NCBI GenBank assembly: GCA_002317175.1
Contig: DCJA01000014.1
Location: forward strand, 33,034 to 97,033
Direction: 5' to 3'
Source: Lachnospiraceae bacterium UBA1712
Lineage (GTDB): Bacteria > Bacillota > Clostridia > Lachnospirales > Lachnospiraceae
Length of the DNA: 64,000 nt
Shown here in pieces: positions 36,722 through 44,509 of this stretch; positions within the stretch are counted from its first letter, which is position 1, and every line of letters begins with the position of its first letter. The notes under the pieces are model-generated. The model saw only the letters and a program-made list of their open reading frames with translations, made no database searches and was not told where the DNA came from. Both the position numbers and the translations under genes were made by a program.

Positions 36722-37576
36722 ATGCGTTCCCAATTATTGAGATGTATATATTATGTGACGGTTGATCATTTTGTTGCTATACCTCAGTCACTGTCTGCTG
36801 ATCTGCTCTATCATGGAATTAAAATATTTCAGGTACCCTATCATTCAATTGACAAGTTTCTTCCTCCAAGGAATATGACACCTAGAAACTGTCTTATTCT
36901 TTGTGATGAACCAGAGCTGGCTCACGCTTTTCTGGCTGCAGATTATAATGTGGTCGCTGTATTGCATTCAGATAACAAAGACAAGCATTTTCAGATTCCT
37001 TATGCAGTCGAAGATTTTACTGAACTTGACTGGAGTTATTTTGTTAAATACTGGCAACGCTATAATAATATTCCATGGCATATTATGGACACAGAAAGAT
37101 GCCGTATCAGAGAAATGGGACCTGAGGATCTTAACGATCTATACGATATGTACGAAGATAAGCGTATCTGTGAATATACTGAGGATCTATTTGAAAACCG
37201 CATGAAGGAATTACAATATATAAAGGATTACGCTAAGAACATGTACGGCTTTTATAATTTTGGTACATGGCTGATTGAGGACAAATTTTCCAATAATCTG
37301 ATTGGTCGAGTCGGCTTCAATTACAGACCTGGTTTCGAAGATCCTGAACTGGGATTTGTAATTAATCCAAGATACTGGAAACACGGATATGCATATGAAT
37401 GCTGCTGTAGCGCCATTGAATACGGAAAAACTGAATTGGGATTCAAACGAATTCACGCCTTTGTCAGACCTGAGAATACAGCTTCTGTTGCCTTACTCGA
37501 AAAGCTTGGATTTAGAAGTTGTGGAAGATACACCATCAATGAAAAACTTCATGACAGATGTGTGTTGGATCTCTAA
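36722..37576 (+). CDS. GNAT-family N-acetyltransferase with an N-terminal extra domain
   Basis: This 284-residue protein has its acetyl-CoA-binding GNAT domain in the C-terminal part (about 125-284). Seen: RCRIREMGPEDLNDLYDMY, ELGFVINPRYWKHGYAYEC (acetyl-CoA loop region) and RPENTASVALLEKLGF, typical of RimJ/RimL-like enzymes. The first 120 residues form a separate alpha/beta-looking domain (NCLILCDEPELAHAFLAA) that I cannot name; it has a faint resemblance to the end of HAD phosphatases. AAAAGG lies eight bases before the ATG. The acceptor is unknown. Confidence 0.8.
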   Translation: MRSQLLRCIYYVTVDHFVAIPQSLSADLLYHGIKIFQVPYHSIDKFLPPRNMTPRNCLILCDEPELAHAFLAADYNVVAVLHSDNKDKHFQIPYAVEDFTELDWSYFVKYWQRYNNIPWHIMDTERCRIREMGPEDLNDLYDMYEDKRICEYTEDLFENRMKELQYIKDYAKNMYGFYNFGTWLIEDKFSNNLIGRVGFNYRPGFEDPELGFVINPRYWKHGYAYECCCSAIEYGKTELGFKRIHAFVRPENTASVALLEKLGFRSCGRYTINEKLHDRCVLDL

Positions 37577-37589
37577 AAATATGCAAAAT

Positions 37590-37613
37590 AAAAACCTCCT
37601 TACGGAGGTTTTT
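37590..37613. terminator. Bidirectional terminator between the GNAT and HPr-like genes
   Basis: AAAAACCTCC and GGAGGTTTTT form a perfect stem around TTAC, with T-runs on both strands. It lies between two converging genes and overlaps neither coding region. Confidence 0.9.
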
Positions 37614-37614
37614 A

Positions 37615-37869
37615 TTATTTACCACTTAAGTATTTTTCAATACCGTCTAATGCTTCTTTTTCGTCAGCACCTTCTACGATTACATTAACTTTTTCACCGA
37701 TATCAAGACCGAGACTCATCATACCCATAATGCTCTTTGCATTAACTTTCTTGTCTCCTGTTTCAAGATATACAGAACTCTCAAACTGACTTGCCACCTG
37801 TACAAGAAGGGCTACTGGTCTGGCTTCCAAGCCATTTTCCAACCTAATTGTAATTTCCTTATTAATCAT
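37615..37869 (-). CDS. Crh-like HPr homologue lacking His15
   Basis: HPr normally carries phosphate on His15 in sugar transport and is regulated at Ser46. This 84-residue protein has Glu at position 15 (ENGLEARPV; codon GAA at 37827-37825) but keeps Ser46 in NAKSIMGMMS. It therefore should not take part in phosphotransfer yet could be phosphorylated by HPr kinase, which is encoded in the same operon. B. subtilis Crh (Gln15, Ser46, also next to whiA) is the precedent. The ATG at 37869 follows GGAGAC; upstream in-frame codons lack a ribosome site. A separate PTS HPr should exist elsewhere in the genome (inference). Confidence 0.9.
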   Translation of the reverse strand: MINKEITIRLENGLEARPVALLVQVASQFESSVYLETGDKKVNAKSIMGMMSLGLDIGEKVNVIVEGADEKEALDGIEKYLSGK

Positions 37870-37912
37870 TGCGTCTCCTCTCGTACAATACATAAATATG
37901 TACGTACTCTTA

Positions 37913-38842
37913 CTACCTTAATTCCTCCGCTATTTCACATAGCTTTCTGAGTCTGTGATTCACTCCGCTTTTCCCCATAGGCGGACTCAACAGCTCTCCC
38001 AATTCCTGTAGTGTTGCATCTGGATAATCAAGACGTAACTGTGCCATCTCTCTTAATCCATCTGGCAATTTTTCAAACCCGTATACCTTCTGGATAAGGA
38101 TAATATCCTCAACCTGTCGGTTAGCAGCCTTAACTGTTTTAGCAATGTTAGCCGTCTCGCAGTTTACTTGTCTGTTAATGGAATTGCTCATCTCCTTGAT
38201 AATTCTCTGATTCTCAAAATCCATTAAAGCCACACTAGCTTCACATATACCAAGAAACTCAACTATGGCGCTACCCTCTTTAATATATACAACAAAATAT
38301 TTCTTTCGGCAAATAATTTTTGCTTCAAGTTCAAATGTTGCTAATACTTCCTGTATCTGATGAGCCTGCTCCTCATTCTCGCAGACCATCTCAAGATGAT
38401 ATCCTTTGCTAGGATCACTCATGGATCCAATACACATAAAAGTTCCTTTTAGAAAGGCTCTTCTACAGCAAAAATTCTTAATGAGTGTTGGATCTACCCG
38501 CTTTCCAAACCCAATAAACGTGCCAGTTTTATCAACTATTCCGATACTCTTAAAAATGTTCCACACAATATCAGCATCATCAATGCAAATCTCGTATCTA
38601 CCATTTTTCTCGCATCCATCAATGGACACGTCACTAATATTATATGTTTTTTTCAGCAAAGTAAAGCATTTTCTATAAAGCGACTCTCTTTCCAGCGAAA
38701 TTAGTAGCGCATCTTTAGCTTCTGCTGTTTTAATAAGGGAACCACAATAACTGATAATAGTAGCAATCTCTGCCATCTGACAATGACGCATACTATTAAT
38801 CTGTCTTGCTATTTCTTCTTTTACATCAAGTGAAAATGACAT
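37913..38842 (-). CDS. whiA: WhiA, LAGLIDADG-like DNA-binding regulator
   Basis: WhiA is a conserved Gram-positive protein with a homing-endonuclease-like N-terminal domain and a C-terminal HTH; in Bacillus it influences division and chromosome segregation. Seen: 309 residues. CCRRAFLKGTFMCIGSMSDP matches the LAGLIDADG-like region, and a C-terminal SPPMGKSGVNHRLRKL is the HTH recognition region. It lies three bases after rapZ and 43 bases before the crh-like gene. Confidence 0.94.
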   Translation of the reverse strand: MSFSLDVKEEIARQINSMRHCQMAEIATIISYCGSLIKTAEAKDALLISLERESLYRKCFTLLKKTYNISDVSIDGCEKNGRYEICIDDADIVWNIFKSIGIVDKTGTFIGFGKRVDPTLIKNFCCRRAFLKGTFMCIGSMSDPSKGYHLEMVCENEEQAHQIQEVLATFELEAKIICRKKYFVVYIKEGSAIVEFLGICEASVALMDFENQRIIKEMSNSINRQVNCETANIAKTVKAANRQVEDIILIQKVYGFEKLPDGLREMAQLRLDYPDATLQELGELLSPPMGKSGVNHRLRKLCEIAEELR

Positions 38843-38844
38843 AT

Positions 38845-39705
38845 CTACCTGCTTATATCTCTATGGATAAGATTTAATCCATAATTACCTTTGCCATTGA
38901 GACGTTCACTCAGTCTGTTCGCTATAGTTACGGATCTGTGATGGCCGCCTGTGCAGCCTATTGCTATAACCAGCTGATGTTTTCCTGATTTTACGTAACC
39001 TGGTATAAGAAATGACAGCATATCCTCAAGCTTGTTTAAAAACTCTTCTCCCTCACCTGACTGCATTACATATTCCTGAACATCACTCTCATTACCTGTT
39101 CTATGCTTCAGTTCCTCTACATAATAAGGATTAGGTAAAAATCTGACATCGAATACCAGATCTGCGTCCGTTGGTATTCCATTTTTAAAACCAAAAGACA
39201 CAATATCAACCATCAGACTGTTAAACTCCTGATCACTTACAAATATCTTGTCTATTTCATCCTTAAGACTCTGAGTTAGCAAATGGGTTGTATCAAATAC
39301 GTAATCCGCACTAGTCTTAACTGCTGCCAGAATTTCTCTTTCCTTTTTGATACCGTCTTCCAGTCTTACCTGTTTTGTCTGAAGAGGATGCCTTCTTCTT
39401 GTTTCCTTGTATCTCTTTATAAGTGTCTCATCTGATGCATCCATAAAGATTGTTTCGAAGGAATAACCATTACCCTGCAATTTGCCAAGGCTGTCTGTAG
39501 CATCCGAAAAATTCTGATCCGAGCGAACATCCAAGCCCAAAGCAACATTATCAATTTCGCCCTGATTGTTCCATATAAGTTCAACGAATTTCTCTATTAA
39601 TGGAACAGGCAAATTATCAACGCAGTAAAAACCCACGTCTTCCAGCATCTTCATAGCTGTTCGTTTGCCGGCTCCACTCATTCCCGTTACTACAACAAAT
39701 CTCAT
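38845..39705 (-). CDS. rapZ: RapZ/YvcJ nucleotide-binding protein
   Basis: This P-loop protein of the RapZ/YvcJ family controls amino-sugar metabolism through RNA in enterobacteria and has a less clear role in Firmicutes. Seen: 286 residues; Walker A GMSGAGKRT (8-16; Arg replaces the usual Ser), Walker B-like region near 55-60, and the C-terminal GCTGGHHRSV. The start overlaps the murB stop by four bases. In Bacillus a glmR (yvcK) gene lies between rapZ and whiA; here the two are adjacent. Confidence 0.94.
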   Translation of the reverse strand: MRFVVVTGMSGAGKRTAMKMLEDVGFYCVDNLPVPLIEKFVELIWNNQGEIDNVALGLDVRSDQNFSDATDSLGKLQGNGYSFETIFMDASDETLIKRYKETRRRHPLQTKQVRLEDGIKKEREILAAVKTSADYVFDTTHLLTQSLKDEIDKIFVSDQEFNSLMVDIVSFGFKNGIPTDADLVFDVRFLPNPYYVEELKHRTGNESDVQEYVMQSGEGEEFLNKLEDMLSFLIPGYVKSGKHQLVIAIGCTGGHHRSVTIANRLSERLNGKGNYGLNLIHRDISR

Positions 39706-40616
39706 GCAAACTCCCCTAAAAATATAACTTCTGGTTCAAGTTCAACACTATATGTCTCTAATACCTTTTGCTTAACATTATTAATAAGCTGGTACATATC
39801 TTCTGCAGTTGCATGATCTTTATTAATCAAAAAGCCTGCATGCTTTTCTGAAACCTGTGCTCCACCGACAGAATATCCTTTAAGCCCTGCATCAGCAACA
39901 AGCTTGCCTGCAAAATATCCCTCTGGTCTCTTAAAAGTAGACCCAGCACTTGGATACTCAAGAGGCTGCTTCTCCCTTCTCTTGGCAGAAAGCTCTTTCA
40001 TAATGCCTTCAATCACTTCTGGATTACCCTTACCCAGTCTGAATTCTGTCTGAAGAATAATGTATCCTTCTTTCTTTGCTTTTGAGTTTCTGTATTCAAA
40101 CTCCATTTCAGAATTTGACAGCATCTTAATCTCTCCAGCCTGTGTAAGAACACGTACTCTGTACACTACCTGGCGCATCTCACCACCATAGGCTCCGGCA
40201 TTCATAATAACTCCGCCACCTACAGTTCCTGGAATTCCACTGGCAAATTCCAAACCTGTATATCCATTTTCCATCGCAAAATGAGACAGCCTGCTCATAG
40301 CTGTCCCTGCTTTGGCCACAATTTCAGTTCCTATAATACGGATACCACTATAATTGGAACCAATCTCGATAATAACACCTCTATAGCCCTTATCTGACAC
40401 AAGAAGATTACTTCCCTTACCAATTACATAGTAAGGGATATCATTCTTCTTCAAATAGTCTATTAGATCAACAACTTCATGATCATTGATAACACTGACA
40501 AAAACATCCGCATTACCACCAATTCTGAAAGTAGTATGATTTGACATTGGTTCATCAACAAATACATTATCAGGCTGTACTATTCTTTTTATTTCATCAA
40601 TAATTAACTGGTCCAT
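39702..40616 (-). CDS. murB: UDP-N-acetylenolpyruvoylglucosamine reductase
   Basis: This FAD enzyme reduces UDP-GlcNAc-enolpyruvate to UDP-MurNAc in cytosolic peptidoglycan synthesis. Seen: 304 residues of the short Gram-positive type; NHTTFRIGGNAD, GKGSNLLVSDKGY, SGIPGTVGGGVIMNAGAYGG (FAD binding), and YPSAGSTFKRP with the catalytic Ser. It is coupled to rapZ by a four-base overlap and lies 23 bases after the glucokinase gene. Confidence 0.96.
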   Translation of the reverse strand: MDQLIIDEIKRIVQPDNVFVDEPMSNHTTFRIGGNADVFVSVINDHEVVDLIDYLKKNDIPYYVIGKGSNLLVSDKGYRGVIIEIGSNYSGIRIIGTEIVAKAGTAMSRLSHFAMENGYTGLEFASGIPGTVGGGVIMNAGAYGGEMRQVVYRVRVLTQAGEIKMLSNSEMEFEYRNSKAKKEGYIILQTEFRLGKGNPEVIEGIMKELSAKRREKQPLEYPSAGSTFKRPEGYFAGKLVADAGLKGYSVGGAQVSEKHAGFLINKDHATAEDMYQLINNVKQKVLETYSVELEPEVIFLGEFA

Positions 40617-40639
40617 TATTCCTGATCCCTGTATCTATA

Positions 40640-41575
40640 TCAGTCTAAAACTAACTTTGCTGCTCCATATATTCCGGCGTCATTACCAAGTGTTGCAAGA
40701 CCAAACTTGCAGCTTGCTGCACCTGGGAATACATACTTCTCAAAATGAGGCTTCATATACTCAATAAGAATATCCCCTGCTCTTGATACTCCACCGCCAA
40801 TAACAAATATCTCTGGGTTAACTACATTGGCTACTGCAGCAAGTCCTTTTCCAAGATATTCGCCATATACATTGGCAACCTCTATAGCTAACTCATCGCC
40901 CTCTTTAACTGCATCCCAAACAGCCTTTGCAGATACCTCTTCATTACGAAGAGCACTTGCTTTGCTGTCAGCAGCCAGCTTTTTGTTAGCAATTCTTACC
41001 ACACCTGTAGCAGATGCGTACTGCTCAAGGCATCCTTTTCTTCCACAGCCACATGTATCTGTTTCAGCATCTTCAAGGTGAATATGACCAATTTCACCGC
41101 CTGCTCCAGTTGCTCCACAGACTATCTTTCCACCGATAATGATTCCGCCACCTACACCTGTACCAAGTGTAACAGCAACCATATCCTTGTAGCCACGACC
41201 GCCACCACGCCACATCTCTCCAAGAGCAGCAACATTGGCATCATTACCAGCCATAACATTAACCTTCAATATATCACTGAGTTCTTTGCTGATATTTCTC
41301 TTACCCCAGCCAAGATTTGCAGCAAGTAATACTGTTCCATCACTTGTAACAGGTCCTGGAACACCAATTCCAACTCCGATTACTTCGTCAGTAGCGATAG
41401 CATGATCTGCCATCTTTGCCTTAATACTATCAGCTATATCTGGAATGATATGATTACCAGCATCCTCTTTGCGGGTAACTATTTCCCATTTTTCAAGTAC
41501 TTCTCCTTCAGGATTGAACAATCCAAGTTTAACAGTTGTTCCACCTACATCAACACCAAACAAATACTTCTTCAT
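40640..41575 (-). CDS. glk: ROK-family glucokinase
   Basis: This enzyme phosphorylates glucose with ATP. Seen: 311 residues; N-terminal phosphate loop GVDVGGTTVKLG, the ROK zinc motif CGCGRKGCLEQYAS (about 175-188), and GHIHLE (about 164-169). It lies between hprK and murB, so supply of glucose-6-phosphate, catabolite control and wall-precursor synthesis share one transcript. This arrangement is common in the family Lachnospiraceae. Confidence 0.93.
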   Translation of the reverse strand: MKKYLFGVDVGGTTVKLGLFNPEGEVLEKWEIVTRKEDAGNHIIPDIADSIKAKMADHAIATDEVIGVGIGVPGPVTSDGTVLLAANLGWGKRNISKELSDILKVNVMAGNDANVAALGEMWRGGGRGYKDMVAVTLGTGVGGGIIIGGKIVCGATGAGGEIGHIHLEDAETDTCGCGRKGCLEQYASATGVVRIANKKLAADSKASALRNEEVSAKAVWDAVKEGDELAIEVANVYGEYLGKGLAAVANVVNPEIFVIGGGVSRAGDILIEYMKPHFEKYVFPGAASCKFGLATLGNDAGIYGAAKLVLD

Positions 41576-41604
41576 CTGTATCTATACCTCTATGTTCTTT
41601 CTAA

Positions 41605-42546
41605 TTATTCATCATCTTCTTCACGTCTCTGGGCAAGGTTTGCCTGAACACGTTCATATAATACCTGAGCAGCATTGTAGCCCATCTTCTTCTGACGATG
41701 ATTAACAGCTGCTGATTCACAAATAATAGCAAGGTTACGACCTGGTCTGATTGGAATATTGTGGCATACAACCTTATTACCAAGATATTCAATATATTCT
41801 TCCTTAAGACCAAGACGATCATATTCCTTATCTCTATCCCAGTCTTCAAGTTTGATTACAAGATCGATATTCTGAGTCTCTTTTACACTGGATACACCGA
41901 AAAGAGTCTTAACATCAACAATACCAATACCTCTTAATTCGATAAAATGCTTTGTAACAGCTGGAGCGGTACCAATAAGTGTTTCATCTGATACTTTTCT
42001 GATTTCAACAACATCATCCGTAACAAGACGATGTCCACGCTTAATAAGCTCAAGAGCTGCTTCTGACTTACCAATACCAGATTCACCGGTAATCAGTACA
42101 CCTTCACCATATACATCAACAAGTACACCATGAACAGTAATGCATGGAGCAAGCTTTACATTGAGCCATCTGATCAATTCTGCAGTAAATGCACTTGTAG
42201 CTTTTTTGGTCATTAAAAGAGGAACACCCTTTTCCTTAGCCTTTGCAAGGAAATTCTCATCTGGCTTTAATTCTCTACAGAAAATAATTGCAGGAATTGG
42301 ATATGATAATAGTTTCTCGTAAATCTCTGCCTGTCTCTTTGGCTCAAGACTCAGCATATATGTATATTCTACATATCCAATCATCTGAAGACGTGTAGCC
42401 TCATAATGTTCAAAATAACCCGCCATCTGAAGAGCTGGTCTGTTGATATCTGGCTGAGTAATCTTGGTCTTGCTGATGTCAATCTCAGGTGTCAGATTTT
42501 CAAGCTTCATTCTTTCGATAATTTCACTTAATTTTACACTTGCCAT
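41605..42546 (-). CDS. hprK: HPr kinase/phosphorylase
   Basis: This bifunctional sensor enzyme phosphorylates HPr and Crh at Ser46 in response to fructose-1,6-bisphosphate and removes that phosphate when Pi is high. Seen: 313 residues; N-terminal domain to about 130, Walker A GESGIGKS (154-161), TDDVVE with the catalytic Asp (about 177), the family signature ELRGIGIVDVKTLFG, and the C-terminal IPIRPGRNLA. Its own operon encodes the Crh-like protein, a likely substrate. Confidence 0.96.
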   Translation of the reverse strand: MASVKLSEIIERMKLENLTPEIDISKTKITQPDINRPALQMAGYFEHYEATRLQMIGYVEYTYMLSLEPKRQAEIYEKLLSYPIPAIIFCRELKPDENFLAKAKEKGVPLLMTKKATSAFTAELIRWLNVKLAPCITVHGVLVDVYGEGVLITGESGIGKSEAALELIKRGHRLVTDDVVEIRKVSDETLIGTAPAVTKHFIELRGIGIVDVKTLFGVSSVKETQNIDLVIKLEDWDRDKEYDRLGLKEEYIEYLGNKVVCHNIPIRPGRNLAIICESAAVNHRQKKMGYNAAQVLYERVQANLAQRREEDDE

Positions 42547-42621
42547 GCTGCTATCTCCCTTATAAATACATCTTGTAAAACAGTATTCGCAACCCTTTGC
42601 AAAATACCATACTTTTGCCTT

Positions 42622-44505
42622 TTATTCTAACATATCAGAATGGAAAAAAGAATATATATCTTGGGCTACATTCCTTGGTATCTCTGATACTTCACATAGT
42701 TTATCTACATCTGCTGATCGAATATCATCTATACTGTCAAAGTATCTCATCAACGCCTTTCTTCTTGCCTCTCCTACACCAGGAATATTATCAAGAACTG
42801 ACTTAACCTGATCCTTGCTTCTGAGTGATCTGTGGAATTCTATAGCAAATCTATGGGCCTCATCCTGAATTCTTGTGATTAGTTTAAAGCCCTCACTATG
42901 ACTATCAATTGGAAGCTCTGTATTATTAAAATACAGGCCTCTTGTTCTATGATTATCATCCTTAACCATGCCACAGACAGGAATATTAAGATGAAGTTCC
43001 TCCAAAACCTGAAGAGCAATATTCACCTGTCCTCGACCACCATCCATCATAAGAAGATCGGGAAACTTAGTAAAGCTTCCATACTCAGTATCCTCACCCC
43101 TGCTTTTCATCCTTTTGCTTTCTTCCATGCCGTGAGTAAATCTTCTGGTCAGCACCTCTCTCATACAGGCATAATCATCAGGTCCGGTAACACTCTTGAT
43201 TTTGAATTTTCTGTAATCACTTTTCTTTGGTTTACCCTTTTCGAATACAACCATGGATCCAACATTTTCAAATCCACTGATATTAGATATATCAAAAGCC
43301 TCCATTCTGGATACACCACTTATTCCAATAAGCTCCTCTATCTCTTTGACAGCACCAATAGTTCTGCCTTCTTCACGCTTAATTCTGTCTTTATCCTGCT
43401 GTAGAACCATGGCTGCATTTTTGGCAGCAAGCTCCACCAGTTTCTCCTTGCTTCCAATCTTTGGAACCTTGATATGAGTTCTGCTTTCTCTTCTCTCTGA
43501 GAGCCAGTTCTCCAACAGTTCCTGGTCCTCTATCTGATACTGAAGCATAATCTCTTTAGGTATAAAGGGCGTACCAGCATAATACTGCTTCACAAAGTCA
43601 GCCAGTATCTCTTCATCTTTGATACCCTCTACACCCTTCATAAAGAAATGTTCTCTTCCAATCATCCTTCCATCACGAATAAAGAATACCTGCACTACTG
43701 CATCATTGTCATTGGTACTCAGAGCAATTACATCCTTGTCCTCACCTACAGAGTCTGTCATTTTCTGCTTCTGACTAATGGTCTTTATACTTTCAATAAG
43801 ATCTCTTACTGAAGCCGCCTCTTCAAATTCCATATTCTGGGCCAGATTAAGCATCTTTTCTTCTAATTCTGCCAGAACATCCTTGCAGTTTCCATTTATC
43901 AGTTCTATTGCTTTTGACACATTCTGCCTATATTCCTCCGAAGATACCAGACAATTACAGGGGGCAGTACAAAGCCCCATATGGTAATTCAGGCAGGGAC
44001 GCTCTGGCGAGCATTCGCCTTCTAGCAGCTTTTTATTACAGGTTCTGATCTTATATATTTTATTGACTAGTTCCAGGGTGTTTTTTACAGAATACTCACT
44101 TGGATAAGGACCAAAATATCTGGCTTTATCCTTTTTCATCTGGCGAACCTTAAGAATTCTTGGATAATCCTCGTCCAAAGTGACTTTGATATATGGATAT
44201 GTTTTATCGTCCATAAGCATCGTATTGTACTTTGGCCGATGTTCTTTTATAAGATTGTTCTCAAGTACAAGTGATTCCATCTCAGAATCAGTGACAATAT
44301 ACTCAAAATAGGCAATCAGACTAACCATTCTGTCTATCCATGGGCCTCTGCCTACATTTGCACGAAAATAAGAACGAACACGATTATGCAGGTCTTTGGC
44401 TTTACCTACATAAATAATCGCATCGCTCTTATCATGCATAATGTACACCCCCGGTTCATGGGGGAGTTTATGAAGTTCTTCTTTAATATCAAATAATTTT
44501 TCCAA
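42622..44505 (-). CDS. uvrC: Excinuclease ABC subunit C
   Basis: This is the incision nuclease of nucleotide excision repair. Seen: 627 residues. An N-terminal GIY-YIG domain (PGVYIMHDKSDAIIYVGKA) is followed by a Cys-containing region, a UVR segment near 200-235, the RNase H-like C-terminal nuclease domain (DLLMMDGGRGQVN), and helix-hairpin-helix repeats at the end (NIPGVGEARRKALM). It starts four bases after the ftsH stop codon, so both are in one operon. Confidence 0.96.
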   Translation of the reverse strand: MEKLFDIKEELHKLPHEPGVYIMHDKSDAIIYVGKAKDLHNRVRSYFRANVGRGPWIDRMVSLIAYFEYIVTDSEMESLVLENNLIKEHRPKYNTMLMDDKTYPYIKVTLDEDYPRILKVRQMKKDKARYFGPYPSEYSVKNTLELVNKIYKIRTCNKKLLEGECSPERPCLNYHMGLCTAPCNCLVSSEEYRQNVSKAIELINGNCKDVLAELEEKMLNLAQNMEFEEAASVRDLIESIKTISQKQKMTDSVGEDKDVIALSTNDNDAVVQVFFIRDGRMIGREHFFMKGVEGIKDEEILADFVKQYYAGTPFIPKEIMLQYQIEDQELLENWLSERRESRTHIKVPKIGSKEKLVELAAKNAAMVLQQDKDRIKREEGRTIGAVKEIEELIGISGVSRMEAFDISNISGFENVGSMVVFEKGKPKKSDYRKFKIKSVTGPDDYACMREVLTRRFTHGMEESKRMKSRGEDTEYGSFTKFPDLLMMDGGRGQVNIALQVLEELHLNIPVCGMVKDDNHRTRGLYFNNTELPIDSHSEGFKLITRIQDEAHRFAIEFHRSLRSKDQVKSVLDNIPGVGEARRKALMRYFDSIDDIRSADVDKLCEVSEIPRNVAQDIYSFFHSDMLE

Positions 44506-44509
44506 TAAA

